Shown here: positions 1-5,770 of the stretch, in pieces
Layout of the letters: each line of letters begins with the position of its first letter
Position numbering within the stretch: the stretch's first letter is position 1
NCBI GenBank assembly: GCA_002400675.1
Contig: NVQY01000028.1
Coordinates: 6,341 to 13,940 of the forward strand
Reading direction: 5' to 3'
DNA from: Paracoccaceae bacterium
GTDB lineage: Bacteria; Pseudomonadota; Alphaproteobacteria; Rhodobacterales; Rhodobacteraceae
Length of the DNA stretch: 7,600 bases
Program-made: the position numbers and the translations under genes
Notes under the pieces: generated by a model
Database searches by the model: none
The model's input: only the letters and a program-made list of their open reading frames with translations
What the model was told of the DNA's origin: nothing

Positions 1-1558
1 GGCCGAGCTTCAGTATACTCTGGACCGCGCGGTTCTGGCGGCGGCGGACCTTGACCAGACACTGTCGCCCAATGCGGTGGTTGCGGATTATTTCGACAAG
101 GCGGGCCTGTCGCAATACCTGACCAACGTGACGGTCGATCAGGGCCTGGGCTATCGGGTCGTGTCCGGTACAGCCACCGCCGACATTCAAACCCAGTTCA
201 TGCGAATGTCCGGTCTGGATACCTTGACGGCCAATGCCGCAAGCACTGCCGAAGAACGTATTGACGGGATCGAGATTTCGCTTGTTCTGGACGTGTCCGG
301 GTCGATGAACTCGAACAGCAAGCTTACCAACCTGAAAACGGCGGCGCGTGATTTCATTGACCAGATGGTTGACAACACTCAGGATGGCAAACTGTCGATC
401 TCGATCATCCCTTATGCCACGCAGGTATCAATGCCTGCCAATTTCATCAATGAATTCAATATCTCGCAGGAACACACCTATTCGAACTGCATAAACTTCC
501 AAAGTGCTGACTTTAACACCACGGCGGTCTCGCTGGTTGATCCGATGCAACGGACGATGCACTTTGACCCTTGGTACGCGGCGGATGGTCGTAACAAAAA
601 CCCGATAAGGGAGGTCACGCTGCCGGTGTGCGAATCCAAGGCCAGCCGGGAAATGATGATCCTGCAAAAGGATCGCGTTGCTCTCAAGGGGTTCATCACC
701 AATTTGACGGCTGCGGGCAACACGTCGATTGACGTGGGCATGAAATGGGGCACCGCCCTGCTTGATCCGTCCTTGCAGCCGGTGGTCGATAGCCTGATCG
801 TCAGCGGCGATGTCGATCCGGTCTTTGACGCCCTGCCGCAAACCTTTGACTCCGGTAACACGCTTAAGGTGATCGTGCTGATGACCGACGGACAGAACAC
901 CCCGCAATATTACATCAATAACGGCTACCGCGACGGTGAATCTAACGTGTGGTGGAATGACGTCGAAAATCGGTACTCGGTTTATGTCGGTCTGGATGAC
1001 TACGACGAAGACAACGATGGCATCACCCAAGAACCGCTTTTCTGGTGGCCCACTGAGCGTTCGTGGAACGACCATGCTTACGGCGAGGGAACATACGACA
1101 CGACCGTAAAAGAGCGGGTTTGCCGGTCCTACAAAAAGAACGGGTCCTGTAAAAAGTACAAGACGGTGAAAACCACCGTAACAGTCAATGAACCCGGTTC
1201 TGCGGTGGTGGTTAGTTATCCTGACCTGTGGGCCTATACGTCGCTGCAATGGAACGCCTATTACAACTACGCTGGCTGGATGGGGACGAACGCGGCCTAT
1301 GGCGACTGGTACTATGATGTGCGCAACTATGTCCCCTCTTCGACCAAGAACGCGCGCACCAAAAGCATCTGTGACGCCGCCAAGAACAACCAGGTCATCG
1401 TGTTCACCATCGGCTTTGAGGCCCCCTCAAGCGGCAAGGCCGTACTGAAAGACTGTGCCAGCTCCGACAGTCACTTTTTTGATGTGAACGGCCTGGCGAT
1501 CCACGATGCGTTCTCTTCGATCGCGTCTTCGATCCGCAAGCTGAGGTTGACCCAATGA
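1..1558 (+). CDS. VWA-domain TadG-like Flp/Tad pilus assembly protein (5' truncated)
   Basis: The reading frame is open from base 2, so the gene begins upstream of the window; the GTG at 77 is internal. About 518 residues are visible. The opening stretch (LDRAVLAAADLD) is typical of the region just after the N-terminal membrane helix of TadG-like proteins. A von Willebrand factor A domain follows, with a complete MIDAS metal site: DVSGS (D97, S99, S101 of the visible part), T241 in GNTS and D296 in LMTDG. After that strand comes an insertion of roughly 150 residues, rich in Tyr, Trp and Asp, before the next core strand (VIVFTIGFE, near residue 465). Six cysteines (C163, C210, C374, C383, C457, C485) suit disulfides in an exported protein. 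The tail (FSSIASSIRKLRLTQ) is usual for this family. Its stop overlaps the next start (ATGA), so translation is probably coupled. The family is secure; a role in pilus assembly or tip adhesion is inferred from gene context. Confidence 0.9.
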   Translation, partial: AELQYTLDRAVLAAADLDQTLSPNAVVADYFDKAGLSQYLTNVTVDQGLGYRVVSGTATADIQTQFMRMSGLDTLTANAASTAEERIDGIEISLVLDVSGSMNSNSKLTNLKTAARDFIDQMVDNTQDGKLSISIIPYATQVSMPANFINEFNISQEHTYSNCINFQSADFNTTAVSLVDPMQRTMHFDPWYAADGRNKNPIREVTLPVCESKASREMMILQKDRVALKGFITNLTAAGNTSIDVGMKWGTALLDPSLQPVVDSLIVSGDVDPVFDALPQTFDSGNTLKVIVLMTDGQNTPQYYINNGYRDGESNVWWNDVENRYSVYVGLDDYDEDNDGITQEPLFWWPTERSWNDHAYGEGTYDTTVKERVCRSYKKNGSCKKYKTVKTTVTVNEPGSAVVVSYPDLWAYTSLQWNAYYNYAGWMGTNAAYGDWYYDVRNYVPSSTKNARTKSICDAAKNNQVIVFTIGFEAPSSGKAVLKDCASSDSHFFDVNGLAIHDAFSSIASSIRKLRLTQ

Positions 1559-2103
1559 TACGCGCAATCACTGGCCCCCTGCGGTCGTTTCTCGGGCGCT
1601 TTTCCCGCTCGGAAAACGGCAGCGCGACGATTGAATTTGCCATCACCTTTCCGGCGATGCTGTTCCTGATGCTGTCCGGGGTGGAACTGGGGATGATCAC
1701 GTTGCAGCATTCGATGCTGGAACGGGCATTGGATATGACGGTGCGTGAAATTCGCCTTGGAACGGGCACAGCCCCACAGCACGACCAGATCAAGGCGATG
1801 ATCTGTGCCCGGGCCGGGTTCATCGCAAATTGCGACACCAGTCTGCGACTGGAAATGATTCAGGTCGATCCCCGCGCCTGGGTGGACATTCCCATGGACG
1901 CCGATTGCACCGATCAGTCCGTCGAAGTGACTCCGGTGCGCAGTTTTGTGAACGGGCTGGAGAACGAACTGATGTTCCTGCGGGCCTGCGCCAAATTTAC
2001 CCCGGTTTTCCCGACCTCCGGGCTGGGCAAGAACATCAACAAGGACGCGGCCGGTCAGTACTCGCTGGTTTCAACGTCAGCATTTGTTCAGGAACCGAGG
2101 TAA
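1555..2103 (+). CDS. TadE-family pseudopilin (Tad pilus assembly)
   Basis: This 182-residue protein has a short basic N-terminus, then NGSATIEFAI (residues 21-30) leading into a hydrophobic helix of about residues 24-48. This is the TadE signature: a Gly (G22) followed by a Glu five residues later (E27), the pattern cut by the prepilin peptidase TadV in class-IVb pseudopilins. The remainder would lie in the periplasm and carries four cysteines (C84, C93, C118, C145), likely two disulfides. The segment ELMFLRACAKFTPVFPTSGL near residues 138-157 resembles TadE proteins of Rhodobacteraceae. The ATG lies inside the stop of the VWA gene (ATGA overlap), which fixes the start and indicates coupling. 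It probably acts at the inner membrane as a minor pilin that supports Flp pilus assembly. TadE cannot be told from TadF confidently by sequence reading alone. Confidence 0.9.
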   Translation: MIRAITGPLRSFLGRFSRSENGSATIEFAITFPAMLFLMLSGVELGMITLQHSMLERALDMTVREIRLGTGTAPQHDQIKAMICARAGFIANCDTSLRLEMIQVDPRAWVDIPMDADCTDQSVEVTPVRSFVNGLENELMFLRACAKFTPVFPTSGLGKNINKDAAGQYSLVSTSAFVQEPR

Positions 2104-2106
2104 CCC

Positions 2107-2661
2107 ATGTCGATCAAATCTCTGATCACCCGACTGAAATCCTTTGCCGCAGACACCCGCGGTAGTATTTCGGTGGAATTCGTTCTGGTCATGCCGATCC
2201 TGTTCTGGTCCTTCATGGCGGCCTATGTGTTCTTCGACGGCTATCGCCAAAGTGCGGTGAACCTCAAGGCGGCCTACACCATCAGCGATATGATCTCGCG
2301 CGAGACGGAAACCATCAACCCCGCCTACATCGACAGCATGTACAGCCTGATGAAACTGCTGACGCGCTCTAACTCGGCGGTCAGCCTGCGCGTCACGGTA
2401 ATCCGCTGGGACCAGGCAGATAACAGATATTACGTGGACTGGTCCACCAATCGTGGGTTCCCGACAAACCTGACAAATGCCTCGATAGGCGACATCGAAG
2501 CAAAACTGCCGGTGATGCCGGACAATGAACGGGTCATACTGGTAGAAACCATCAACACGTTTGTACCCCTGTTCAATGTTGGTATGGATAACAAGCAGCT
2601 GTCGAACTTTGTCTTCACCCGGCCACGGTTTGCGCCTCAGGTGCTTTACTCGGCGACCTGA
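2107..2661 (+). CDS. TadE/TadF-type pseudopilin (Tad pilus assembly)
   Basis: This 184-residue protein is built like its upstream neighbour. It has a basic N-terminus, then TRGSISVEFVLVMP (residues 17-30), with G19 and Glu at +5 (E24), and one hydrophobic helix of about residues 21-44. The rest is a periplasmic domain without cysteine, ending in a FVFTRPRFAPQVL-type tail that is common in Tad pseudopilins. It starts 3 bases after the previous stop, and the GAGG ribosome-binding site lies within the last codons of that gene, so the two are co-translated. As third in the row after the VWA protein and TadE, it fits the TadF position by analogy with other tad loci. The 3' end overlaps the convergent gene on the other strand by 16 bases, and no further tad gene follows, so the operon ends here. 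Confidence 0.87.
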   Translation: MSIKSLITRLKSFAADTRGSISVEFVLVMPILFWSFMAAYVFFDGYRQSAVNLKAAYTISDMISRETETINPAYIDSMYSLMKLLTRSNSAVSLRVTVIRWDQADNRYYVDWSTNRGFPTNLTNASIGDIEAKLPVMPDNERVILVETINTFVPLFNVGMDNKQLSNFVFTRPRFAPQVLYSAT

Positions 2662-3128
2662 TCGCGTTGCGCCAGCAGCGCGGACAGGACTTCGGACATG
2701 GCTTTGGTCTGACCCGCCGACGTGACCCCGCCAACGCCAATCCGCCGCCCCATGCGCCACCACAGGCCGGGCCGCCAGACGCGGGATTGCGGCGCATTCG
2801 TCCTGACGATGAACCCGTTCGATGGCTTGAAGGCAAAGACCCCGCGATCGACGCTCTGAATCTCTGAAACCAGCGCGAGGATCTGCCCGTCACTGGATCG
2901 CAATTCGGTTTCCGTCAGCTCAATGCGATATTCCGTGGCGCGCCGCATCTTTTCGGCCATCCACAAGGACAGCGCGCCGACGATGATCAGAAACACCTGC
3001 CAACCCAGCTTGGGCGGGGCGACAAGCGCCACATAGATCACCAGACCGCCAAGGCCGCCCAGCATGATCACGCCCATCCAGCGCCGAACGGAAGAGGCCT
3101 CGACCACGGTCAGCACGTTGTCCTGCAT
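2646..3128 (-). CDS. Two-TM membrane protein with PH-like C-terminal region, unknown function
   Basis: I do not recognise a characterised homologue. The 160-residue product has two hydrophobic helices close together (about residues 18-37 and 42-58, joined by APPKLG). A soluble region follows that starts YRIELTETELRSSDGQ and alternates short strands (ILALVSEIQSVDRG, FIVRTN), then a Trp/Arg-rich patch (VWRPGLWWRMGRR, residues 117-129) and a C-terminal helix. Two short TM helices followed by a small beta domain recall bacterial PH-domain membrane proteins (YdbS/YcxB-like), but this is a fold guess. The frame stays open upstream to an ATG at 3296. I chose the ATG at 3128 because a strong ribosome-binding site lies 6 bases before it and the upstream residues look non-coding (Pro/Gly/Ala/Arg-rich). 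It is convergent with the tad operon and probably transcribed alone. Confidence 0.75.
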   Translation of the reverse strand: MQDNVLTVVEASSVRRWMGVIMLGGLGGLVIYVALVAPPKLGWQVFLIIVGALSLWMAEKMRRATEYRIELTETELRSSDGQILALVSEIQSVDRGVFAFKPSNGFIVRTNAPQSRVWRPGLWWRMGRRIGVGGVTSAGQTKAMSEVLSALLAQRDQVAE

Positions 3129-3134
3129 CTGATA

Positions 3135-3142
3135 CTCCACCT
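3135..3142 (-). promoter_or_regulatory. Ribosome-binding site fixing the start of the two-TM gene
   Basis: Read on the minus strand this is AGGTGGAG, a good match to the anti-Shine-Dalgarno sequence, 6 bases before the ATG at 3128-3126. The longer frame has another ATG at 3296 with no comparable site, so this element decides the start. Confidence 0.7.
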
Positions 3143-3251
3143 GCCTGTCGCGCACAGTCGCGCCGATCGGGTGCTTAGCGTGAAAAGGGCCGCGCGAACA
3201 GCCAATTGATGCGGGTGGCGGCATTGCGCGCGCCCCCGCGCCGCGCGACAC

Positions 3252-3274
3252 AAGAAAATTCGCTGAATTTTCTT
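3252..3274. repeat. Perfect AT-rich palindrome (10-base arms, 3-base centre)
   Basis: Left arm AAGAAAATTC, centre GCT, right arm GAATTTTCTT; all ten arm positions pair. It lies in the divergent intergenic region between the two-TM gene (start 3128) and the RdhA-like gene (start 3383), in otherwise very GC-rich sequence. No T-run follows on either strand, so it is not a typical intrinsic terminator. It could be a protein-binding operator or a dispersed palindromic element. The symmetry is directly visible; the function is not known. Confidence 0.6.
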
Positions 3275-3320
3275 CCCTAACGCACTGTCGGGACATGTGG
3301 CACCGGGGCAGGTCGACGTT

Positions 3321-3348
3321 TTGCCATAACCTTGCCCGCGTTTGTGAT
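3321..3348 (+). promoter_or_regulatory. Candidate sigma-70-like promoter for the RdhA-like gene
   Basis: A TTGCCA -35-like box (3321-3326, 5 of 6 to consensus) is followed after 16 bases by TGTGAT (3343-3348, 4 of 6). Transcription would start about 28 bases before the ATG at 3383. No obvious Shine-Dalgarno sequence lies before that ATG. A CCGATA direct repeat with a 10-base period (3357-3362 and 3367-3372) sits in the predicted leader. This is pattern matching only. Confidence 0.3.
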
Positions 3349-3382
3349 TGCGACGCCCGATACCTACCGATAGCGTCTTTGC

Positions 3383-4564
3383 ATGAGTTACCCGTCCAAC
3401 ACCCCCGATCATCGCCGGCCCGCAGACGCCGAGGCCGGCATTGACGTGACCGAAGATTTTGAACGCTTCACCCAGAGAAATGATGTGTTTTCCCGGGCTA
3501 TGTGGGACGATAAGGTGCGCTCCAAACATACCGACAAGTTCTTTGATTCCTACCGGATGGAGGCAGCACCACGCCGCGGGGCCGGCTTTGGTCTGCGCGA
3601 TTTTGCCCTGCGCAATGCGTCTTGGCTGATTTCCGACATCATGACCAACCGATATGCCGATCAGGGCCGGCGCGAAGGGTTTCAAGCCCCGATCAGCGCC
3701 GACACCCCGGTCGCGCCCGAACAGGTCGAGATTGGCGACCCACGCGAAATGTCGCGTGAAATCAAACGGGTGGCCGCGTTCTTTGGGGCGGACATATGCG
3801 GCATCACCGACAATGACCACCGCTGGCTATACGCCACCCGCGTTGACACCAGAGACATGTCCGCCGCCGATCCCGGCCTGCCAGAAGGCCTGAACAATGT
3901 GATCGTCATGGGCCACGAGATGGACCGTGAATTGGTCGCCACCTACCCGTCCGCGCTGGCCGGGGCCGCCACCGGGCGCGAATACAGCCACGAGGCGGCG
4001 GTGGTGATGCAGGTGGCCGCCTACATCCGCAATCTGGGGTACGAGGCCGTGGCCTCGATGAATGACACCGGGTTGGTCATCCCCTTTGCCATCAAGGCGG
4101 GCCTGGGCGAATATGCCCGCAACCAACTGGTCATCACCCCGGAATTCGGCCCGCGTCTGCGGTTCTCCAAGGTGTTCACCAACATGCCCCTGTCGCACGA
4201 CCCCCCGCGTCCGCGCGGCGTGCGGGCGTTTTGCGACATATGCAGCAAATGCGCCGACGCCTGCCCGCCCAAGGCCCTGCCGTTTGGCCCGCCAACCGTC
4301 GGTGGCGCAAATTCATCGGCTATCTCGGGCGTGCGCAAATGGACGTCGGACGCGGAAAAATGCTTTGGCTTTTGGGCAAAAACCTCGACCGATTGTGCGA
4401 TCTGTATGCGGGTTTGCCCGTTCAACCGGGATTTTTCAGACCTTGGCCACCGCCTTTGGCTGAAACTCGCGCTGTCGCGCTGGCGCAAGATTGCGCTGTG
4501 GCTTGATCGCAAGCGTGGTGGGCGGGTCAAACCGGCGACGTGGTGGCAGCGCGGCGAGGGCTAG
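3383..4564 (+). CDS. Reductive dehalogenase (RdhA)-like corrinoid/iron-sulfur protein, cytoplasmic type
   Basis: The 393-residue protein carries two ferredoxin-type cysteine motifs near its end: C284-x2-C287-x2-C290-x3-C294-P and C327-x10-C338-x2-C341-x3-C345-P, enough for two [4Fe-4S] clusters. The second motif, in the form CFGFW...CAICMRVCPFN, and the block GLGEYARNQLVITPEFGPR (residues 240-258), followed by RFSKVFTNMPL, are typical of the RdhA family, whose members use a base-off cobalamin to remove halogens from organohalides. Y201 in REYSHEA is a candidate for the proton-donor Tyr; this needs alignment. The related queuosine enzyme QueG is less likely because these blocks differ. Unlike respiratory RdhA proteins there is no twin-arginine signal and no small membrane-anchor gene nearby. 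Unlike the fused aerobic enzymes there is no attached flavin/ferredoxin reductase domain, so the electron donor is unknown. The tail is basic and Trp-rich (RWRKIALWLDRKRGGR). Family assignment is good; the substrate is unknown, and dehalogenation itself is inferred. Confidence 0.82.
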   Translation: MSYPSNTPDHRRPADAEAGIDVTEDFERFTQRNDVFSRAMWDDKVRSKHTDKFFDSYRMEAAPRRGAGFGLRDFALRNASWLISDIMTNRYADQGRREGFQAPISADTPVAPEQVEIGDPREMSREIKRVAAFFGADICGITDNDHRWLYATRVDTRDMSAADPGLPEGLNNVIVMGHEMDRELVATYPSALAGAATGREYSHEAAVVMQVAAYIRNLGYEAVASMNDTGLVIPFAIKAGLGEYARNQLVITPEFGPRLRFSKVFTNMPLSHDPPRPRGVRAFCDICSKCADACPPKALPFGPPTVGGANSSAISGVRKWTSDAEKCFGFWAKTSTDCAICMRVCPFNRDFSDLGHRLWLKLALSRWRKIALWLDRKRGGRVKPATWWQRGEG

Positions 4565-4570
4565 GCTGGC

Positions 4571-4586
4571 TGTGCATTGGCGCACA
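4571..4586 (+). terminator. Weak inverted repeat downstream of the RdhA-like gene
   Basis: TGTGC and GCACA (5-base arms, 6-base loop) begin 7 bases after the stop of the RdhA-like gene. The stem is short and no T-run follows, so it may be a factor-assisted terminator remnant or chance. Confidence 0.2.
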
Positions 4587-4598
4587 TAGGCGGTTGAG

Positions 4599-4613
4599 TT
4601 GTGCAAATTACAA
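4599..4613 (+). promoter_or_regulatory. Candidate operator or promoter element upstream of the pirin gene
   Basis: TTGTGCAAATTACAA has short dyad symmetry (TTGT...ACAA) around an AT-rich core, 70 bases before the pirin start, and stands out from the GC-rich surroundings. Similar 15-base dyads are bound by LysR- or MarR-type regulators. A TATCTT at 4630-4635 could serve as a -10 box, with TTACAA (4608-4613) as a poor -35 box. The leader also holds a clear Shine-Dalgarno sequence, AGGAGA at 4671-4676. Confidence 0.25.
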
Positions 4614-4682
4614 CAGGGCGGATCAGTGTTATCTTGGGGGCATGAAATCACTTGGCCAACCAGCGCCATCAGGAGATGACCC

Positions 4683-5594
4683 ATGTCCCTTAGACCCGTG
4701 ATCGAAGCCCGCCCTGCCACGCCAACCGTTGAGGGCGCGGGGGTGAAACTGCACCGGGCATTCGGCTTTCAGGACCCTTCCGAACTTGACCCGTTCCTGT
4801 TGTTCGATGATTTCCGCAACGAAAACCCCGAGGATTACGCCAAGGGTTTCCCCTGGCACCCCCATCGCGGGATCGAGACCATCACATATGTGTTGTCCGG
4901 GTCGGTCGAACACCGCGACAGCATCGGCAACGCCGGCGTGCTGAACGCGGGCGGGGTGCAGTGGATGACCGCAGGGGCTGGCATCATGCATCAGGAAATG
5001 CCCAGCGGCACCGCGACCGGGCAGATGCACGGGTTTCAGCTGTGGGGCAACCTGCCCGCCGATCAGAAGATGACCGCGCCGCGCTATCAGGATGTCGTGG
5101 CCTCGGACATTCCGCAGGTAACGGACGATGACGGCACCACGGTCAAGGTGATCGCCGGGTCGTTCTGGGGACAAAGCGGCCCGATTGACGGCATTGCCGC
5201 CGATCCGCAATACCTTGATGTGTATATCCCGGCGGGGGTAAAAAAGACCTTGCCGGTGGACACGTACCGACGTGCGTTTGCCTATGTGTTCGACGGGGCG
5301 GCGGCGTTTGCCGATGCCGCGACCCCGCAGGGCGTGCTGATCGAAAAGGACATCGCCGGGCAAGAGGCGCATATCCGCGACCTGTCCGGCGACCGCACGC
5401 TTGTGCGATTCGGCAGCGGTGACGAAATCACCGTTCAGGCCGGACCGGACGGGGTGCGGTTCCTGCTGATCTCGGGCGCACCGATAGATGAACCCGTGGC
5501 GTGGCACGGGCCAATCGTGATGAACACCCGCGCCGAGTTGCAACAGGCATTCGCGGACCTGCGCAATGGCACGTTTGTCAGACCGGCGCATTGA
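4683..5594 (+). CDS. Pirin family bicupin protein
   Basis: This 303-residue protein matches the pirin family along its whole length, at the usual bacterial size. The N-terminal cupin holds HPHRGIETITYVLSGS (residues 59-74) and GIMHQEMP (100-107). H59, H61, H103 and E105 correspond to the three His and one Glu that bind the metal in human pirin, so the site is intact. The C-terminal pirin region shows the conserved LLISGAPIDEP and GPIVMNT blocks (residues 261-282). Some bacterial pirins are quercetin 2,3-dioxygenases and others modulate partner enzymes or stress responses, so the exact role cannot be read from sequence. The start is supported by AGGAGA 6 bases upstream. It lies 118 bases after the RdhA-like gene in the same direction, with its own possible promoter, so a shared transcript is possible but not implied. 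Confidence 0.93.
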   Translation: MSLRPVIEARPATPTVEGAGVKLHRAFGFQDPSELDPFLLFDDFRNENPEDYAKGFPWHPHRGIETITYVLSGSVEHRDSIGNAGVLNAGGVQWMTAGAGIMHQEMPSGTATGQMHGFQLWGNLPADQKMTAPRYQDVVASDIPQVTDDDGTTVKVIAGSFWGQSGPIDGIAADPQYLDVYIPAGVKKTLPVDTYRRAFAYVFDGAAAFADAATPQGVLIEKDIAGQEAHIRDLSGDRTLVRFGSGDEITVQAGPDGVRFLLISGAPIDEPVAWHGPIVMNTRAELQQAFADLRNGTFVRPAH

Positions 5595-5644
5595 CGGCGC
5601 GGATTTAACCATCTGGTGCGGCTGGCGGCACCTCCGGCAAAACC

Positions 5645-5664
5645 CAAGGCGTAAAACCGCCTTG
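5645..5664 (+). terminator. Stem-loop after the pirin gene
   Basis: CAAGGCG and CGCCTTG form a perfect 7-base stem around the 6-base loop TAAAAC, 50 bases after the pirin stop. The symmetry is perfect, but no T-tract follows, so it may be a weak or Rho-assisted terminator, or a 3' end-stabilising hairpin. A second, weaker pair (GGTGC 5615-5619 with GCACC 5628-5632) precedes it. Confidence 0.4.
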
Positions 5665-5689
5665 ATCCGGCCCGTGACCGTCTGAACCA

Positions 5690-5718
5690 TTGTCAAAACA
5701 TGGCCGAATACCTAGCTT
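5690..5718 (+). promoter_or_regulatory. Tentative promoter for the oleate hydratase gene
   Basis: TTGTCA (5690-5695, 5 of 6 to the -35 consensus) is followed after 17 bases by TAGCTT (5713-5718, only 3 of 6 to the -10 consensus). If real, transcription would begin near 5725, just ahead of the hairpin at 5728-5746. The match is weak. Confidence 0.25.
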
Positions 5719-5727
5719 TGCCAGCAG

Positions 5728-5746
5728 GCTCCGCCATGGGCGGGGC
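5728..5746 (+). promoter_or_regulatory. Hairpin in the oleate hydratase leader
   Basis: GCTCCGCC and GGCGGGGC pair over 8 positions (one G-U) around a 3-base loop, ending 12 bases before the ribosome-binding site. Its position suggests a 5' leader hairpin that could stabilise the mRNA or affect translation. It has no T-run directly after it, so termination is less likely. Confidence 0.35.
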
Positions 5747-5757
5747 ATCGGTTTATC

Positions 5758-5762
5758 GGAGA
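5758..5762 (+). promoter_or_regulatory. Ribosome-binding site fixing the oleate hydratase start
   Basis: GGAGA lies 8 bases before the ATG at 5771. The frame is open upstream to a non-ATG codon at 5690, but the residues added there do not fit the family, so this site decides the start. Confidence 0.65.
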
Positions 5763-5770
5763 CAAGCAAC

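Noticed and set aside
77..79. GTG at 77 as the start of the VWA protein
   Set aside because: The frame is open back to base 2 and the upstream residues (LDRAVLAAADLD) fit the family, so the true start is outside the window.
428..1249. Long minus-strand open frame opposite the VWA gene
   Set aside because: It is rich in Arg, His and Val with no domain pattern, and lies opposite a convincing gene; it is a GC-driven shadow.
2077..2763. Minus-strand open frame of 228 codons opposite the second pseudopilin
   Set aside because: It overlaps two supported genes and has no recognisable motif; its composition is that of an antisense shadow.
3129..3296. N-terminal extension of the two-TM protein to the ATG at 3296
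   Set aside because: The extra 56 residues are low-complexity and run through the palindrome at 3252-3274; a strong ribosome-binding site supports the ATG at 3128.
3383..4564. QueG (epoxyqueuosine reductase) as the identity of the Fe-S protein
   Set aside because: The second cluster motif (CFGFW...CAICMRVCPFN) and the ITPEFGPR block are RdhA-like, and QueG's usual second-cluster sequence is absent.
4641..4700. Short ATG frame of 19 codons overlapping the pirin start
   Set aside because: It is too short, lacks a ribosome-binding site, and overlaps the well-supported pirin start.
4629..5696. Minus-strand open frame of 355 codons opposite the pirin gene
   Set aside because: Despite its length it mirrors the third-position GC of the pirin gene; the pirin match on the plus strand is full length with intact metal ligands.
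5690..5770. Upstream start for the oleate hydratase
   Set aside because: It uses a non-ATG start, runs through a hairpin, and adds residues not seen in the family; the ATG at 5771 has a GGAGA site.
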